Part shown: piece by piece, positions 52,735 through 60,970 of the stretch | How positions within the stretch are numbered: the stretch's first letter is position 1 | Layout of the letters: each line of letters opens with the position of its first letter | Assembly (NCBI RefSeq): GCF_000622225.1 | Contig: NZ_JHWD01000001.1 | Location: forward strand, 428,603-492,602 | Source of the DNA: Roseomonas mucosa ATCC BAA-692 | GTDB taxonomy: Bacteria; Pseudomonadota; Alphaproteobacteria; Acetobacterales; Acetobacteraceae | Reading direction: 5' to 3' | DNA length: 64,000 bases | Made by a program: the position numbers and the translations under genes | Notes under the pieces: generated by a model | What the model saw: only the letters and a program-made list of their open reading frames with translations | Databases searched by the model: none | Told to the model about the DNA's origin: nothing

Positions 52735-53829
52735 ATGGGTTTCAACTGCGGCATCGTCGGGCTGCCGAATGTGGGCAAGTCCACGCTCTTCAACGCGCTG
52801 ACGCAGACGGCGGCGGCGCAGGCGGCGAACTATCCCTTCTGCACCATCGAGCCGAATGTGGGGCGGGTGGCGGTGCCGGACCGGCGGCTGGACGAGCTGA
52901 CGCGGGTTGGCAAGTCGCAGAAGACGGTGCCGACCAGCCTGGAATTCGTGGACATCGCCGGGCTGGTGCGCGGCGCCTCGCGCGGGGAGGGGCTGGGCAA
53001 CCAGTTCCTGGCGAATATCCGCGAGGTGGATGCCATCGTGCATGTGCTGCGCTGCTTCGAGGATGGGGACATCACCCATGTCGAGGGCAGCGTCGATCCG
53101 ATCCGCGATGCGGAGACGGTGGAGACGGAGCTGATGCTGGCCGATCTCGACAGCCTGGAGAAGCGGCTGGGGACGGCGCAGAAGAAGGCGAAGAACGGCG
53201 ACAAGGAGAGCGCGGCCTTCGTGGCGCTGGCCGAGCCGATCGTGGCGGCGCTGACCGAGGGCAAGCCGGCGCGGACGGCGGTGCCGAAGGGGCAGGAAGA
53301 GGCGGCGGCGCGGCTGCAGCTGATGACCACCAAGCCGGTGCTCTATGTCTGCAATGTCGAGGAGGGCTCGGCGGCCACCGGCAATGCGCATTCGGCGCGC
53401 GTCTTCGAGCGGGCCGCCGCCGAGGGGGCCAAGGCGGTCGTGGTCTCGGCCGCGATCGAGGCGGAGATCAGCCAGATGGCGGCCGACGACCGGGCGGAGT
53501 TCCTGGAAAGCCTGGGGCTGGAGGATAGCGGGTTGGACCGCATCATCCGTGCCGGATACGAGCTGCTGGGGCTGATCACCTATTTCACCTGCGGGCCCAA
53601 GGAGGCGCGCGCCTGGACCATCACGCGCGGCACCAAGGCGCCGCAGGCGGCGGCGGTGATCCACAATGACTTCGAGCGCGGCTTCATCGCCTGCGAGACC
53701 ATCGCCTATGAGGACTATGTGGCGCTGGGTGGCGAGCAGGGGGCGAAGGAAGCGGGCAAGATGCGGGTCGAGGGCAAGGAATACGTCGTCAAGGACGGCG
53801 ACGTGCTGCTGTTCCGCTTCAACGTCTGA
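52735..53829 (+). CDS. ychF: Redox-regulated ATPase YchF (Obg-like, OLA1 type)
   Basis: 364 residues. G1 motif CGIVGLPNVGKSTLFNALTQ, G3 FVDIAGLVRGASRGEGLGNQ, and a G4 in the form LYVCNVEEGSAATGN, where NxEE replaces NKxD and gives ATP specificity. The C-terminal TGS domain is ARAWTITRGTKAPQAAAVIH, FERGFIACETIAYEDYVALG, GKMRVEGKEYVVKDGDVLLF. It binds the ribosome and lowers catalase activity in other bacteria. Displaced from its usual partner pth by about 2.4 kb. Confidence 0.97.
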   Translation: MGFNCGIVGLPNVGKSTLFNALTQTAAAQAANYPFCTIEPNVGRVAVPDRRLDELTRVGKSQKTVPTSLEFVDIAGLVRGASRGEGLGNQFLANIREVDAIVHVLRCFEDGDITHVEGSVDPIRDAETVETELMLADLDSLEKRLGTAQKKAKNGDKESAAFVALAEPIVAALTEGKPARTAVPKGQEEAAARLQLMTTKPVLYVCNVEEGSAATGNAHSARVFERAAAEGAKAVVVSAAIEAEISQMAADDRAEFLESLGLEDSGLDRIIRAGYELLGLITYFTCGPKEARAWTITRGTKAPQAAAVIHNDFERGFIACETIAYEDYVALGGEQGAKEAGKMRVEGKEYVVKDGDVLLFRFNV

Positions 53830-53837
53830 GGGCGGCC

Positions 53838-53940
53838 CCTGGGGAGGGCGTTGCCTTCCCCGGAACCCATCCGGCAGGACCTTGCGGACCCTGCATCCGG
53901 CGAGTGGGTGCGTGCCGATGCCGGATCGCGCCAGGGGGCC
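53838..53940 (+). repeat. Structured intergenic repeat, shortened copy F
   Basis: Contains GGGAGGGC-gtt-GCCTTCCC (hairpin 1) and a weaker hairpin 2 with GCAGGAC...CCCTGC. Follows ychF directly; no hairpin 3. Confidence 0.65.
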
Positions 53941-53987
53941 GGGAGCAGCCGCCAGGACGGCGCGCCCAGAACCCGGAAGAGCCGGCG

Positions 53988-54734
53988 TCAGACATGGACC
54001 TCGCCATGGGCGAGTTCGCCGCTGTGTTGCGGCGGGCGGAGCGCGGCGTAGATCAGCCAGGCATAGAAGAGCGTGACGCCGGCCAGCACCGACCAGCCGG
54101 GGAAGGGGCCCAGGGACAGGCCGAGCAGCAGGTCCGGGAGGCTTTGATGCGCGGCGGCCGCGCGTTCGTCGTGCTGGAGGGATGCGGTGGAGATCTTGAT
54201 GATCCAGGCCAGCAGCAGGACCAGGAACATCCAGATGTAGTTGCGCCGCAGGCGTCGCGAGAAGGCGGCCGGCAGGCCGATCAGGAAGTTCGGGTGGCGC
54301 AGGTCCTCGGCCAGGAGGGCGGCCCAGTTGGGCCCCTCGGCCGGTGCGGGATCCGGTGCGGGATCGGGCCGCGGGGACAGGACCTGGGCGAAGTAGTGGC
54401 GCTCCATCTGGCGCACGCGGGCGCGGTACACGTCGAAGAAGCGGTAGCGGCGGGCCTCGATGACGAGGAGGAGCAGCACCAGCAGCATGGCGAAGAGCAG
54501 CACGCCGTGATGCGCGCTGGGCGTGGAGAGCGAGACCGAGAGCATGCCGGCCACCACGGTGATGGCCCAGTTGGTGGTGCGGTCGATGCGGTCGCGCCAG
54601 CCGGCCATGCGGCCCATCTCGGCGCGATGGAAGTGCGCCAGGGTGTTGATGAACTCGGCGCCGGTGGCGGGCAGGGGCGGCGCGAAGGGGGGCGGGGCGG
54701 GGGCCATGGGGCGCGCCGGATGGGTGACGCTCAT
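53988..54734 (-). CDS. DUF2270 family membrane protein
   Basis: 248 residues from ATG 54734. FINTLAHFHRAEMGRMAGWR and the paired helices WAITVVAGMLSVSLS and LLFAMLLVLLLLVIEARRYR identify the DUF2270 family, followed by RRNYIWMFLVLLLAWIIKIS and a C-terminal helix. Function unknown; four membrane helices in two pairs. Single gene, with 238 bases to the histidine kinase behind. Confidence 0.8.
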   Translation of the reverse strand: MSVTHPARPMAPAPPPFAPPLPATGAEFINTLAHFHRAEMGRMAGWRDRIDRTTNWAITVVAGMLSVSLSTPSAHHGVLLFAMLLVLLLLVIEARRYRFFDVYRARVRQMERHYFAQVLSPRPDPAPDPAPAEGPNWAALLAEDLRHPNFLIGLPAAFSRRLRRNYIWMFLVLLLAWIIKISTASLQHDERAAAAHQSLPDLLLGLSLGPFPGWSVLAGVTLFYAWLIYAALRPPQHSGELAHGEVHV

Positions 54735-54972
54735 CGTGTTCTGCCTTCCCTGGACGTCCTGCGGAACCGCTCCGGCGCCCGGGTGGGCTCCGGGGGTTCG
54801 GTGCCGTTCTGAACTCCCTGCCGGTCCGCCTGTTGCGGCGGTGGCGGCATGGGGGAGGGTGCGCCTGCCCGCGGCGGAGGACAATGAGGCCCATGGGGTG
54901 GACGCGCGGGATTGGCGGCGATCCGCCATGGCGGGCCGTGCTCCCGGCGAATGACGGGCGCGCGGCCCGTGG

Positions 54973-56460
54973 TCAGGCCGGCAGGCGGATGCGGGCGCGG
55001 AGGCCGCCGAGGGGGCTGTCCTCCAGGATCACGTCGCCGCCATGGGCGCGGGCGATGTCGCGGGCGATGGCGAGGCCCAGGCCGGTGCTGCTGCCGGACA
55101 GGGTGGCGAAGGGCTTAAAGGCTTCCTCGCGCTGTTCGGGCGGGATGCCGGGGCCGTCGTCGTCCACGATCACCTGTGCCCAGAGCTCGTCCACGCGCTC
55201 CACCGTCAGGGTGATGCGGCCGGCATGCTTGCGGGCGTTGTCGGTGAGGTTGGCGAGGCAGCGGCGCAGCGCGTCGCCGCGTGCCGGAAGGACCAGGGTT
55301 TCCGGGGCGTGCAGGGCGACGGCGGCGCCGTCGCGGCGGGCCCGGGCGGCGACGTTCTGCGCCAGCTCGACGAGGTCCACCGGGCCGGGCTTGCCCTCCA
55401 CCTCGCCGCGCGCGAAGGCGAGATAGCCGGCGACCATGCGCTCCATCTCCTCCACGTCCTGGGTGAGGTCGGCGATGTCCTGCTCGAAGCCCGGATCGTC
55501 CGGTGGGACGGGCAGCATGGCGAGCGCCAGGCGCATGCGGGTGAGGGGGGTGCGCAGGTCGTGGCTGATGCCGGCCAGCATGTCGGTGCGCTGGGCGACG
55601 AAGCGGCGGATGCGGGCGTGCATGCGGTTGAAGGCCGCCGCCGCCTGGCGGACCTCGGTGGCGCCCTCGGGCTTCACCGGGCCCTGGTCGCGGCCCATGC
55701 CGAAGGCCTCCGCCGCCGCGGCGAGGCGGCGCAGGGCGCGGACCTGGTTCTTCATGAACAGGGCGGCGATCAGGAAGAGCAGGGCCGAGGCGCCGACCAG
55801 CCAGATGACGAAGAGGTAGAGCGTGCCGGTGAAGAGGCGCTTGCGGGGGGCCTCCACATGCAGCACGCCGTCGGGGAGCTGGACGCGGACGACGATGCTG
55901 CGCGGGTCGCTCTGCCAATCGGCGTCGAAGCGCAGGAGCAGGCGTTCGCGCAGGGCATTCTGCAGGTCCTCCTCCAGCGGCAGCAGGGGCAGGGAGGCGG
56001 AGCGGGGCTGATCGCGGCCGGAGAGGATGGCGCCGGGCTCGAAGGCCATGGAGAGGTCGAGGCGCCAGGCGGCCTCGCGGAAGATCCAGCTGGTGTCGGA
56101 ACCGGGCGGAGCGTGCTGCAGCATCTCGACCACCATGCCGATCTCGCCCGCCATGCCGGCGGCGAGGCGGCGGGAGATGACGTCGAGATGGTTGCCGTAG
56201 AAGAGTTGCAGGGCGATGCCCTGGAGCACCAGCATCGGCACCAGCACGATCAGCAGGGCGCGGCCGAGCAGGCCGCGCGGGACCAGGGCATGCATCCAGC
56301 GCCGCAGCCGCCCCATCGGCGCGGGGCGGCCGCGGCGTGGGGCGGCGGGCGTGGCGGGGAGGCTGGCGGGGTCGGCCTCGCCACGGCGGAGCTCGGCGAG
56401 GCCGACGCTGTGGGCGGGAAGGGCGGAGGCCGGGGAGGCCGGATGGGGGGCGTCGGCCAT
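54973..56460 (-). CDS. EnvZ-like sensor histidine kinase
   Basis: 495 residues. Hydrophilic N-terminus of 60 residues, membrane helix 66-88, a periplasmic sensor of about 120 residues, helix 212-235, HAMP, then the phospho-accepting histidine H300 in LAGISHDLRTPLTRM and the ATPase domain with N-box LTDNARKHAGR, G1 DDDGPGIPPEQR and G2 GSSTGLGLAIARDIARAHGG. Most similar in design to EnvZ/OmpR-type kinases of alphaproteobacteria. Start at 56460 with GGAGGGA. The likely partner is the OmpR-type regulator at 58451-59149, separated by ilvE and MarR; the sensor signal is unknown. Confidence 0.93.
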   Translation of the reverse strand: MADAPHPASPASALPAHSVGLAELRRGEADPASLPATPAAPRRGRPAPMGRLRRWMHALVPRGLLGRALLIVLVPMLVLQGIALQLFYGNHLDVISRRLAAGMAGEIGMVVEMLQHAPPGSDTSWIFREAAWRLDLSMAFEPGAILSGRDQPRSASLPLLPLEEDLQNALRERLLLRFDADWQSDPRSIVVRVQLPDGVLHVEAPRKRLFTGTLYLFVIWLVGASALLFLIAALFMKNQVRALRRLAAAAEAFGMGRDQGPVKPEGATEVRQAAAAFNRMHARIRRFVAQRTDMLAGISHDLRTPLTRMRLALAMLPVPPDDPGFEQDIADLTQDVEEMERMVAGYLAFARGEVEGKPGPVDLVELAQNVAARARRDGAAVALHAPETLVLPARGDALRRCLANLTDNARKHAGRITLTVERVDELWAQVIVDDDGPGIPPEQREEAFKPFATLSGSSTGLGLAIARDIARAHGGDVILEDSPLGGLRARIRLPA

Positions 56461-56750
56461 GTCTGCTGTCCCTCCGCGAGATGGTCCTGATGTCCCGGTT
56501 TCCGGGACCCCGCGGCAGGCGGGCGCCGGCCGCGGGCCCGGACAGGGGCGGACCCTGGACAGGAGGAAGGGCGGCCCGGGGCGATCCTGTCCTGGCAGGC
56601 AGCACAGCAGATAGCACAGCCGGAGCCTGCCTGCGTAGGCCGCCGCCTGCCTCCCCCGCGGCATTCCGGAGCGGATCGCCACGGGGCGGCACCGTCCGCG
56701 GCATGGGCCGCGTGGCCCTGGCGAGGCGGCAGGCGTTCCCGAAGGGGCGG
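56461..56750. other. Intergenic region histidine kinase / ilvE
   Basis: 290 bases between two minus-strand genes. It includes a direct repeat GCACAGC (near 56610 and 56621) and GC-rich inverted repeats that may terminate ilvE. No gene. Confidence 0.35.
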
Positions 56751-57650
56751 TCAGGCCGCCAGGCGGTGGACTTCCTCCGGGGACATGCGGACCAGCTTCT
56801 CGTAGTCGGACAGCAGGGTCTCGGTGATCTGGCCCGGGGTGTAGGCGTATTCGCCGATGGCGCGGACGGGCGTCACCTCGGCGGCGGTGCCGGCCAGGAA
56901 GACCTCGGTGGCCTTCGGCAGCTCCTCGGCGCGGATGGTGCGCTCCACCACCTTCATCTGGCGGTTCCGGGCGAGGCGCATCACGGTGCGGCGGGTGATG
57001 CCGTCCAGGAAGCAGATGGGGGTGGGGGTGTGCAGCTCTCCGTCGAAGACGAAGAAGGCATTGGCGCCGGTCGCCTCGGCCACGTCGCCCTTGAAGTCGA
57101 GCATCATGGCGTCGTCGAAGCCCTCGGCCTCCGCCGCGTGCTTGGAGAGGGTGCCGATCATGTAGAGGCCGGAGGCCTTGGAGGCGGTAGGGGCCGTGTC
57201 GGGGGCCGGGCGGCGCCACCTGGCCATGCCGAGGCGGACGCCCTTCATGCGGTTCTCGCCGAACAGGTTGGGCCAGCCCCAGCAGGCGATGGCGAGGTGG
57301 ATCTTCGTCCGCTGGGCGGAGACGGCCAGCATTTCCGAGCCGCGCCAGGCGACCGGACGGACATAGGCATCCGTGTGGCCGTTGCGGCGCACGGTCTCGA
57401 TCGAGGCGGCGTCGATCTCGTCGGCCGTGAAGGGAATCTCGAAGCCCAGGAGGCGGCCGGACCGGATCAGGCGCTCGGTGTGCTCGCGCAGCTTGAAGAT
57501 GTTTCCGGCATAGCAGCGCTCGCCCTCGAAGATGCCGGAGGCATAATGCAGGCCGTGGGTCAGGACATGCAGCTTCGCCTCGCGCCAGGGGAGGAACTCG
57601 CCATCCATCCAGATCCAGCCGTCGCGGTCATCGAAAGGCAGCAGGGACAT
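56751..57650 (-). CDS. ilvE: Branched-chain amino acid aminotransferase, bacterial (class IV) type
   Basis: 299 residues. PLP class IV fold with IWMDGEFLPWREAKLHVLTH, LHYASGIFEGERCY, K158 in PTASKASGLYMIGT, and GANAFFVFDGELHTPTPICF. The common alphaproteobacterial IlvE, in contrast to the larger BCAT at 20452. It is divergent from the MarR gene over 105 bases. Confidence 0.95.
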   Translation of the reverse strand: MSLLPFDDRDGWIWMDGEFLPWREAKLHVLTHGLHYASGIFEGERCYAGNIFKLREHTERLIRSGRLLGFEIPFTADEIDAASIETVRRNGHTDAYVRPVAWRGSEMLAVSAQRTKIHLAIACWGWPNLFGENRMKGVRLGMARWRRPAPDTAPTASKASGLYMIGTLSKHAAEAEGFDDAMMLDFKGDVAEATGANAFFVFDGELHTPTPICFLDGITRRTVMRLARNRQMKVVERTIRAEELPKATEVFLAGTAAEVTPVRAIGEYAYTPGQITETLLSDYEKLVRMSPEEVHRLAA

Positions 57651-57755
57651 GTTTGGAACCTTCGCGCCATGGTTTGAGAAATAAAATTGCGTTACGAGGC
57701 TGAAACTAGACCTTTGCTTCGATTTGTGTCAATAAACCTGACCCAACATGGAGTC
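57651..57755. promoter_or_regulatory. AT-rich divergent promoter region ilvE / MarR
   Basis: 105 bases, unusually AT-rich (TTGAGAAATAAAATTGCG at 57675, and TTTGTGTCAATAAACCTG). Short palindromic stretches are present, but none could be assigned as the MarR operator. Both genes must be regulated from here. Confidence 0.5.
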
Positions 57756-58454
57756 ATGCCCGCCATGCCCGACGGGCTTCCCGGAGGACATCCCGCCGTG
57801 AAGGAGAAGACGCCCGTCTCCGCCGGCCGCGAGCACCTCTTCCTGCGCGAAGAGGAGCTGCGCGCGGCGCAGGACCTGCTGTTCTTCGGCTACCGCGACT
57901 TCACCGCGGGGGCCGATGCCATGCTGGCGGAGATCGGGCTGGGCCGCGCGCATCATCGCGTGCTGCATTTCGTCGGCCGCCGGCCCGGGCTGACGGTGGG
58001 CGAGCTGCTCGCCATTCTGGACATCACCAAGCAGTCGCTGGGCCGCGTCCTCACCCCGCTGGTGGAGGGCGGCTATGTCGAGCAGGCGACAGGCCGGGCC
58101 GACCGGCGGCAGCGGCTGCTGAGCCTGACGGAAGCGGGGCGGGCGCTGGAGCGGCGACTCTTCGAGCGGCAGCGGGAGACGGTGATCCGGGCCTATCGCG
58201 AGGCCGGCCCGGCCGCGGTGGACGGGTTCCGGCGCGTCATGCAGGGGCTGATGGCCCCGGCCACGCGTGGCCTGGTCGAGCGGGTCGCCACGGGCATGGC
58301 CGAGCCGCCGGGGGCGGGCGGGATGCGCGGGGGAGGTCCGGGGCTGCCCGGTGGCGCGGCCCGGCCGCCAGTGGGGGCTGCCGGGAGGGCGCCCGGGGCG
58401 ACGGCCGCGCCAGCCGGCGCGCTGCCCGGGGAACATCCGGGGACGCGGCGATGA
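57756..58454 (+). CDS. petP: MarR-family regulator (PetP-like)
   Basis: 232 residues from ATG 57756 (or 57765). The winged helix RVLHFVGRRPGLTVGELLAI, LDITKQSLGRVLTPLVEGGY and the basic wing QATGRADRRQRLLSLTEAGR are MarR. The last 60 residues are an unusual Gly/Ala/Pro-rich tail. Its stop overlaps the response regulator start (ATGA). Similar MarR-OmpR pairs (petP-petR) in Rhodobacter and relatives lie near ilvE. The name is by gene order and design, not proved. Confidence 0.75.
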   Translation: MPAMPDGLPGGHPAVKEKTPVSAGREHLFLREEELRAAQDLLFFGYRDFTAGADAMLAEIGLGRAHHRVLHFVGRRPGLTVGELLAILDITKQSLGRVLTPLVEGGYVEQATGRADRRQRLLSLTEAGRALERRLFERQRETVIRAYREAGPAAVDGFRRVMQGLMAPATRGLVERVATGMAEPPGAGGMRGGGPGLPGGAARPPVGAAGRAPGATAAPAGALPGEHPGTRR

Positions 58455-59149
58455 GCGAGCTGCCGCATCTGCTGGTGGTGGATGACGATCCGCGCCTGCG
58501 CTCCCTGTTGCAGCGCTTCCTGGCCGAGCAGGGATTCCGCGTCTCGGTGGCGGGGGATGCGGCGGCGGCGCGGCAGGCGCTGGGCGCCATGGCCTTCGAC
58601 ATGATCGTGCTGGACGTGATGATGCCGGGGGAGACGGGGCTGGAGCTGGTGGAGTCGCTGCGCCGGGGCGGGCAGGAGGTGCCGGTGCTGATGCTCACCG
58701 CCGCCGGGTCGCCGGACGACCGGGTGGCGGGGTTCGAGCACGGGGCGGACGACTACCTGGCCAAGCCCTTCGACCCGCGCGAGCTGGTGCAGCGGGCCAA
58801 GGCCATCCTGCGGCGCGTCGCGGTGCCGCCGCCGGCGGCGCAGTCGCTCGGGCCGGTGCAGCTCGGGTCGCGCTGGTTCGATCCGGAGCGGGGCGAGCTG
58901 CGGGGGGCCGAGGGAGCGATGCGGCTGACCGGGGGGGAGGCGGCGCTGCTGACCGCGCTGGCGGCGCGGGCCGGGGAGGTGCTGTCGCGCGAGGAGATCG
59001 CGGTGGCGCTGGGCACGCCGGATGCCGGGGAGCGGGCGGTGGATGTGCAGGTGACGCGGCTGCGGCGGAAGATCGAGCCGGACCCGCGCGAGCCGCGCTT
59101 CCTGCAGACGGTGCGGCACCGGGGCTATGTGCTGCGGCCGGGGAGTTAG
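58451..59149 (+). CDS. petR: OmpR/PhoB-type response regulator (PetR-like)
   Basis: 232 residues. Receiver with D55 in MIVLDVMMPGETGLELVESL, K105 in DDYLAKPFDPRELVQRAKAI, and a winged-helix output domain GGEAALLTALAARAGEVLSR, then EIAVALGTPDAGERAVDVQV and RRKIEPDPREPRFLQTVRHR. Its ATG overlaps the MarR stop, so the two are always made together. The kinase at 54973 is the nearest partner. In Rhodobacter PetR controls cytochrome bc1 genes; the target here is unknown. Confidence 0.88.
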   Translation: MSELPHLLVVDDDPRLRSLLQRFLAEQGFRVSVAGDAAAARQALGAMAFDMIVLDVMMPGETGLELVESLRRGGQEVPVLMLTAAGSPDDRVAGFEHGADDYLAKPFDPRELVQRAKAILRRVAVPPPAAQSLGPVQLGSRWFDPERGELRGAEGAMRLTGGEAALLTALAARAGEVLSREEIAVALGTPDAGERAVDVQVTRLRRKIEPDPREPRFLQTVRHRGYVLRPGS

Positions 59150-59188
59150 CGGCCCGGTCCGTTCGTGCCGCGGGGCGGGGGCGGCGCC

Positions 59189-59281
59189 TCAGCCCCGGTG
59201 GCGGAGCTTCTGCGCCGTCAGGGACACGGCTGCCAGGCCCAGAACCGGGATCGCGAGCAGCAGGATGTCGGTCCAGCTCAT
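59189..59281 (-). CDS. 30-residue one-helix membrane peptide, coupled to the gene before it
   Basis: ATG at 59281-59279 and TGA at 59191-59189. The product starts MSWTDILLLAIPVLG and ends QKLRHRG, with a single membrane helix of about 18 residues and a basic C-terminus, inside-positive. The start overlaps the previous gene's stop in ATGA. It is too short for most gene finders. Function unknown; regulation or scaffolding of the preceding membrane protein is a reasonable guess. Confidence 0.6.
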   Translation of the reverse strand: MSWTDILLLAIPVLGLAAVSLTAQKLRHRG

Positions 59282-59526
59282 TCCTTCAGGTCCTCCAGCA
59301 GGCGCCTTGCCTGGATATGTAGGCCGATCCCCGCGGCAAGGAAGAGGGCGCTTCCCAGCACGGCCAGGATGCCACCTTTCGGCATGGCCGTGCCATAGAG
59401 AGTTGCGGCCAGGGGGGCGACGATGCCCACCAGGACCGTGCCGCTGGCCACCGCGTTCAGCCAGGTGGCGGTCAGCTTGACCCGCTCGTTATGGGCCAGC
59501 TTGTTCGGCCCGGGTGGGAGGCCCAT
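59278..59526 (-). CDS. Small membrane protein (82 residues)
   Basis: Two hydrophobic helices: NAVASGTVLVGIVAPLAATL (about residues 24-43) and GILAVLGSALFLAAGIGLHI (about 52-71), with a basic start (NERVKLTATWL). The GxxG-like small-residue pattern suggests tight helix packing. Overlaps the 30-residue gene by four bases. No family recognised. Confidence 0.65.
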   Translation of the reverse strand: MGLPPGPNKLAHNERVKLTATWLNAVASGTVLVGIVAPLAATLYGTAMPKGGILAVLGSALFLAAGIGLHIQARRLLEDLKE

Positions 59527-59637
59527 GGAGATTCCTCGGGAGGTTTCCTTGTTGGCGGGGAATGCGCGCCTCCGCCCGGTTCCCGCGCCGTGGTGTACGC
59601 CCCCGTGCCCGGCCGCCGTGCCGCGGGGGTGGCGGGG

Positions 59638-60819
59638 TCAGCCGAGTTCCTGTTCCACCAGCGTGGCGAGGTAGCCGGCACCGAAGGGCAGCAGGTCGTC
59701 GTTGAAGTCGTAGAGCGGGTTGTGGACGGGCGTGCCGCCGCGCTCGCCGTCCCTTTGGCCGAACATCAGGTAGGCGCCGGGGACGCGTTCCAGCAGGAAG
59801 GCGAAATCCTCGCCGGCCAGGAGCGGGTGGCCGTCGCGGTGGACCTGGCCTTCGCCCAGGATGGCGGTGGCGGCCTGGGCGGCGCGGTCGGTCTCGCCGG
59901 GGGTGTTGATGGTGGGCGGATAGGCGCGGCGGTAGTCGATCTCCGCCTTGCCGCCCTGGGCCTCGGCGGTGAGGGTGACGGCGCGGCGGAAGAGGGTCTC
60001 GACGCGGTCGCGGATCTCGGGCTTCAGCGTGCGGACGGAGCCGCGCAGCTCGATGCTTTCCGGAAGCACGATGTCGGAGGTGCCGCCATGGATCTGGCCG
60101 ATGCTGACGATGGCGGATTCCAGCGCGTCCACCTGCCGCGAGGGGATGGCGTTGAGCGCGTTGATCACCTGCGCGGCCATGGCCACGGTGTCGATGCCCT
60201 GCTGCGGATGCGCGCCATGGGCGGAGCGGCCGCGCAGCACGATGCTGAAATAGTCGATGGCGGCGAGCGCCGTGCCGGTGAGGGCCTGGGCGGTGCCGAG
60301 CGGCCGGTCGGGGCTGTTGTGGATGCCGTAGACGGCGTCGCAGGGGAAGCGTTCCAGCAACCCGTCGTCGAGCATGGCCTTGGCGCCGGCCAAGCCTTCC
60401 TCGGCGGGCTGGAAGATCAGGTGGACGGTGCCGGAGAAGTTGCCGGTCTCGGCCAGGTACTTCGCCGCGCCGAGCAGCATGGTGGTGTGGCCGTCGTGGC
60501 CGCAGGCATGCATGCGGCCGGGATTTTGCGAGCGGTGGGCGAAGCCGTTGGCCTCCTCCATCGGCAGGGCGTCCATGTCGGCGCGCAGGCCGATGGCGCG
60601 GTTGCCGCCGGCACCCGACTTGCGGCCGCGCAGCACGCCGACGACGCCCGTCTTGCCGATGCCGCGATGCACCTCGATGCCCCATTCGGCGAGCTTCCGC
60701 GCGACGATGTCGCTGGTGCGGTGCTCCTCGAAGCCGATCTCCGGATGCGCGTGGAAGTCGCGGCGCCATTCGGTCATCTCGGGCTGCAGCGCGGCCAGGG
60801 CTTCGCGGGGCGAGGTCAT
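59638..60819 (-). CDS. M20-family amidohydrolase (hippurate hydrolase/aminoacylase-like)
   Basis: 393 residues. Metal ligands in ADMDALPMEE, HACGHDGHTTMLLGAAK, FQPAEEGLAGAKAMLDDG, the His of AHGAHPQQGIDTVAM and VPGAYLMFGQRDGE. It hydrolyses N-acyl amino acids or related amides. ATG at 60819 (MTSPREALAALQPEMTEW) is preferred; the extension to 60903 is unconserved. The repeat fragment G lies upstream of the next gene. Confidence 0.93.
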   Translation of the reverse strand: MTSPREALAALQPEMTEWRRDFHAHPEIGFEEHRTSDIVARKLAEWGIEVHRGIGKTGVVGVLRGRKSGAGGNRAIGLRADMDALPMEEANGFAHRSQNPGRMHACGHDGHTTMLLGAAKYLAETGNFSGTVHLIFQPAEEGLAGAKAMLDDGLLERFPCDAVYGIHNSPDRPLGTAQALTGTALAAIDYFSIVLRGRSAHGAHPQQGIDTVAMAAQVINALNAIPSRQVDALESAIVSIGQIHGGTSDIVLPESIELRGSVRTLKPEIRDRVETLFRRAVTLTAEAQGGKAEIDYRRAYPPTINTPGETDRAAQAATAILGEGQVHRDGHPLLAGEDFAFLLERVPGAYLMFGQRDGERGGTPVHNPLYDFNDDLLPFGAGYLATLVEQELG

Positions 60820-60895
60820 GCGGGGGGACTCCTTCGGGTCTGTCTGCCGAATGGGACGGGTTTCGCGGTGGGGCGTCAATCCGTGGGCGGGGGGC

Positions 60896-60945
60896 GTGGC
60901 CAAGGGGAAAGGCAGCGCCTTTCACCCCGGGGACGGCGCAACGCC
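60896..60945 (-). repeat. Structured intergenic repeat, fragment G (inverted)
   Basis: GGGGAAAGGC-agc-GCCTTTCACCCC followed by the family's outer segment GGCGCAACGCC. Only hairpin 1 remains. Confidence 0.55.
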
Positions 60946-60970
60946 AGCCATGACGCGCGGCCCGGCGGGA

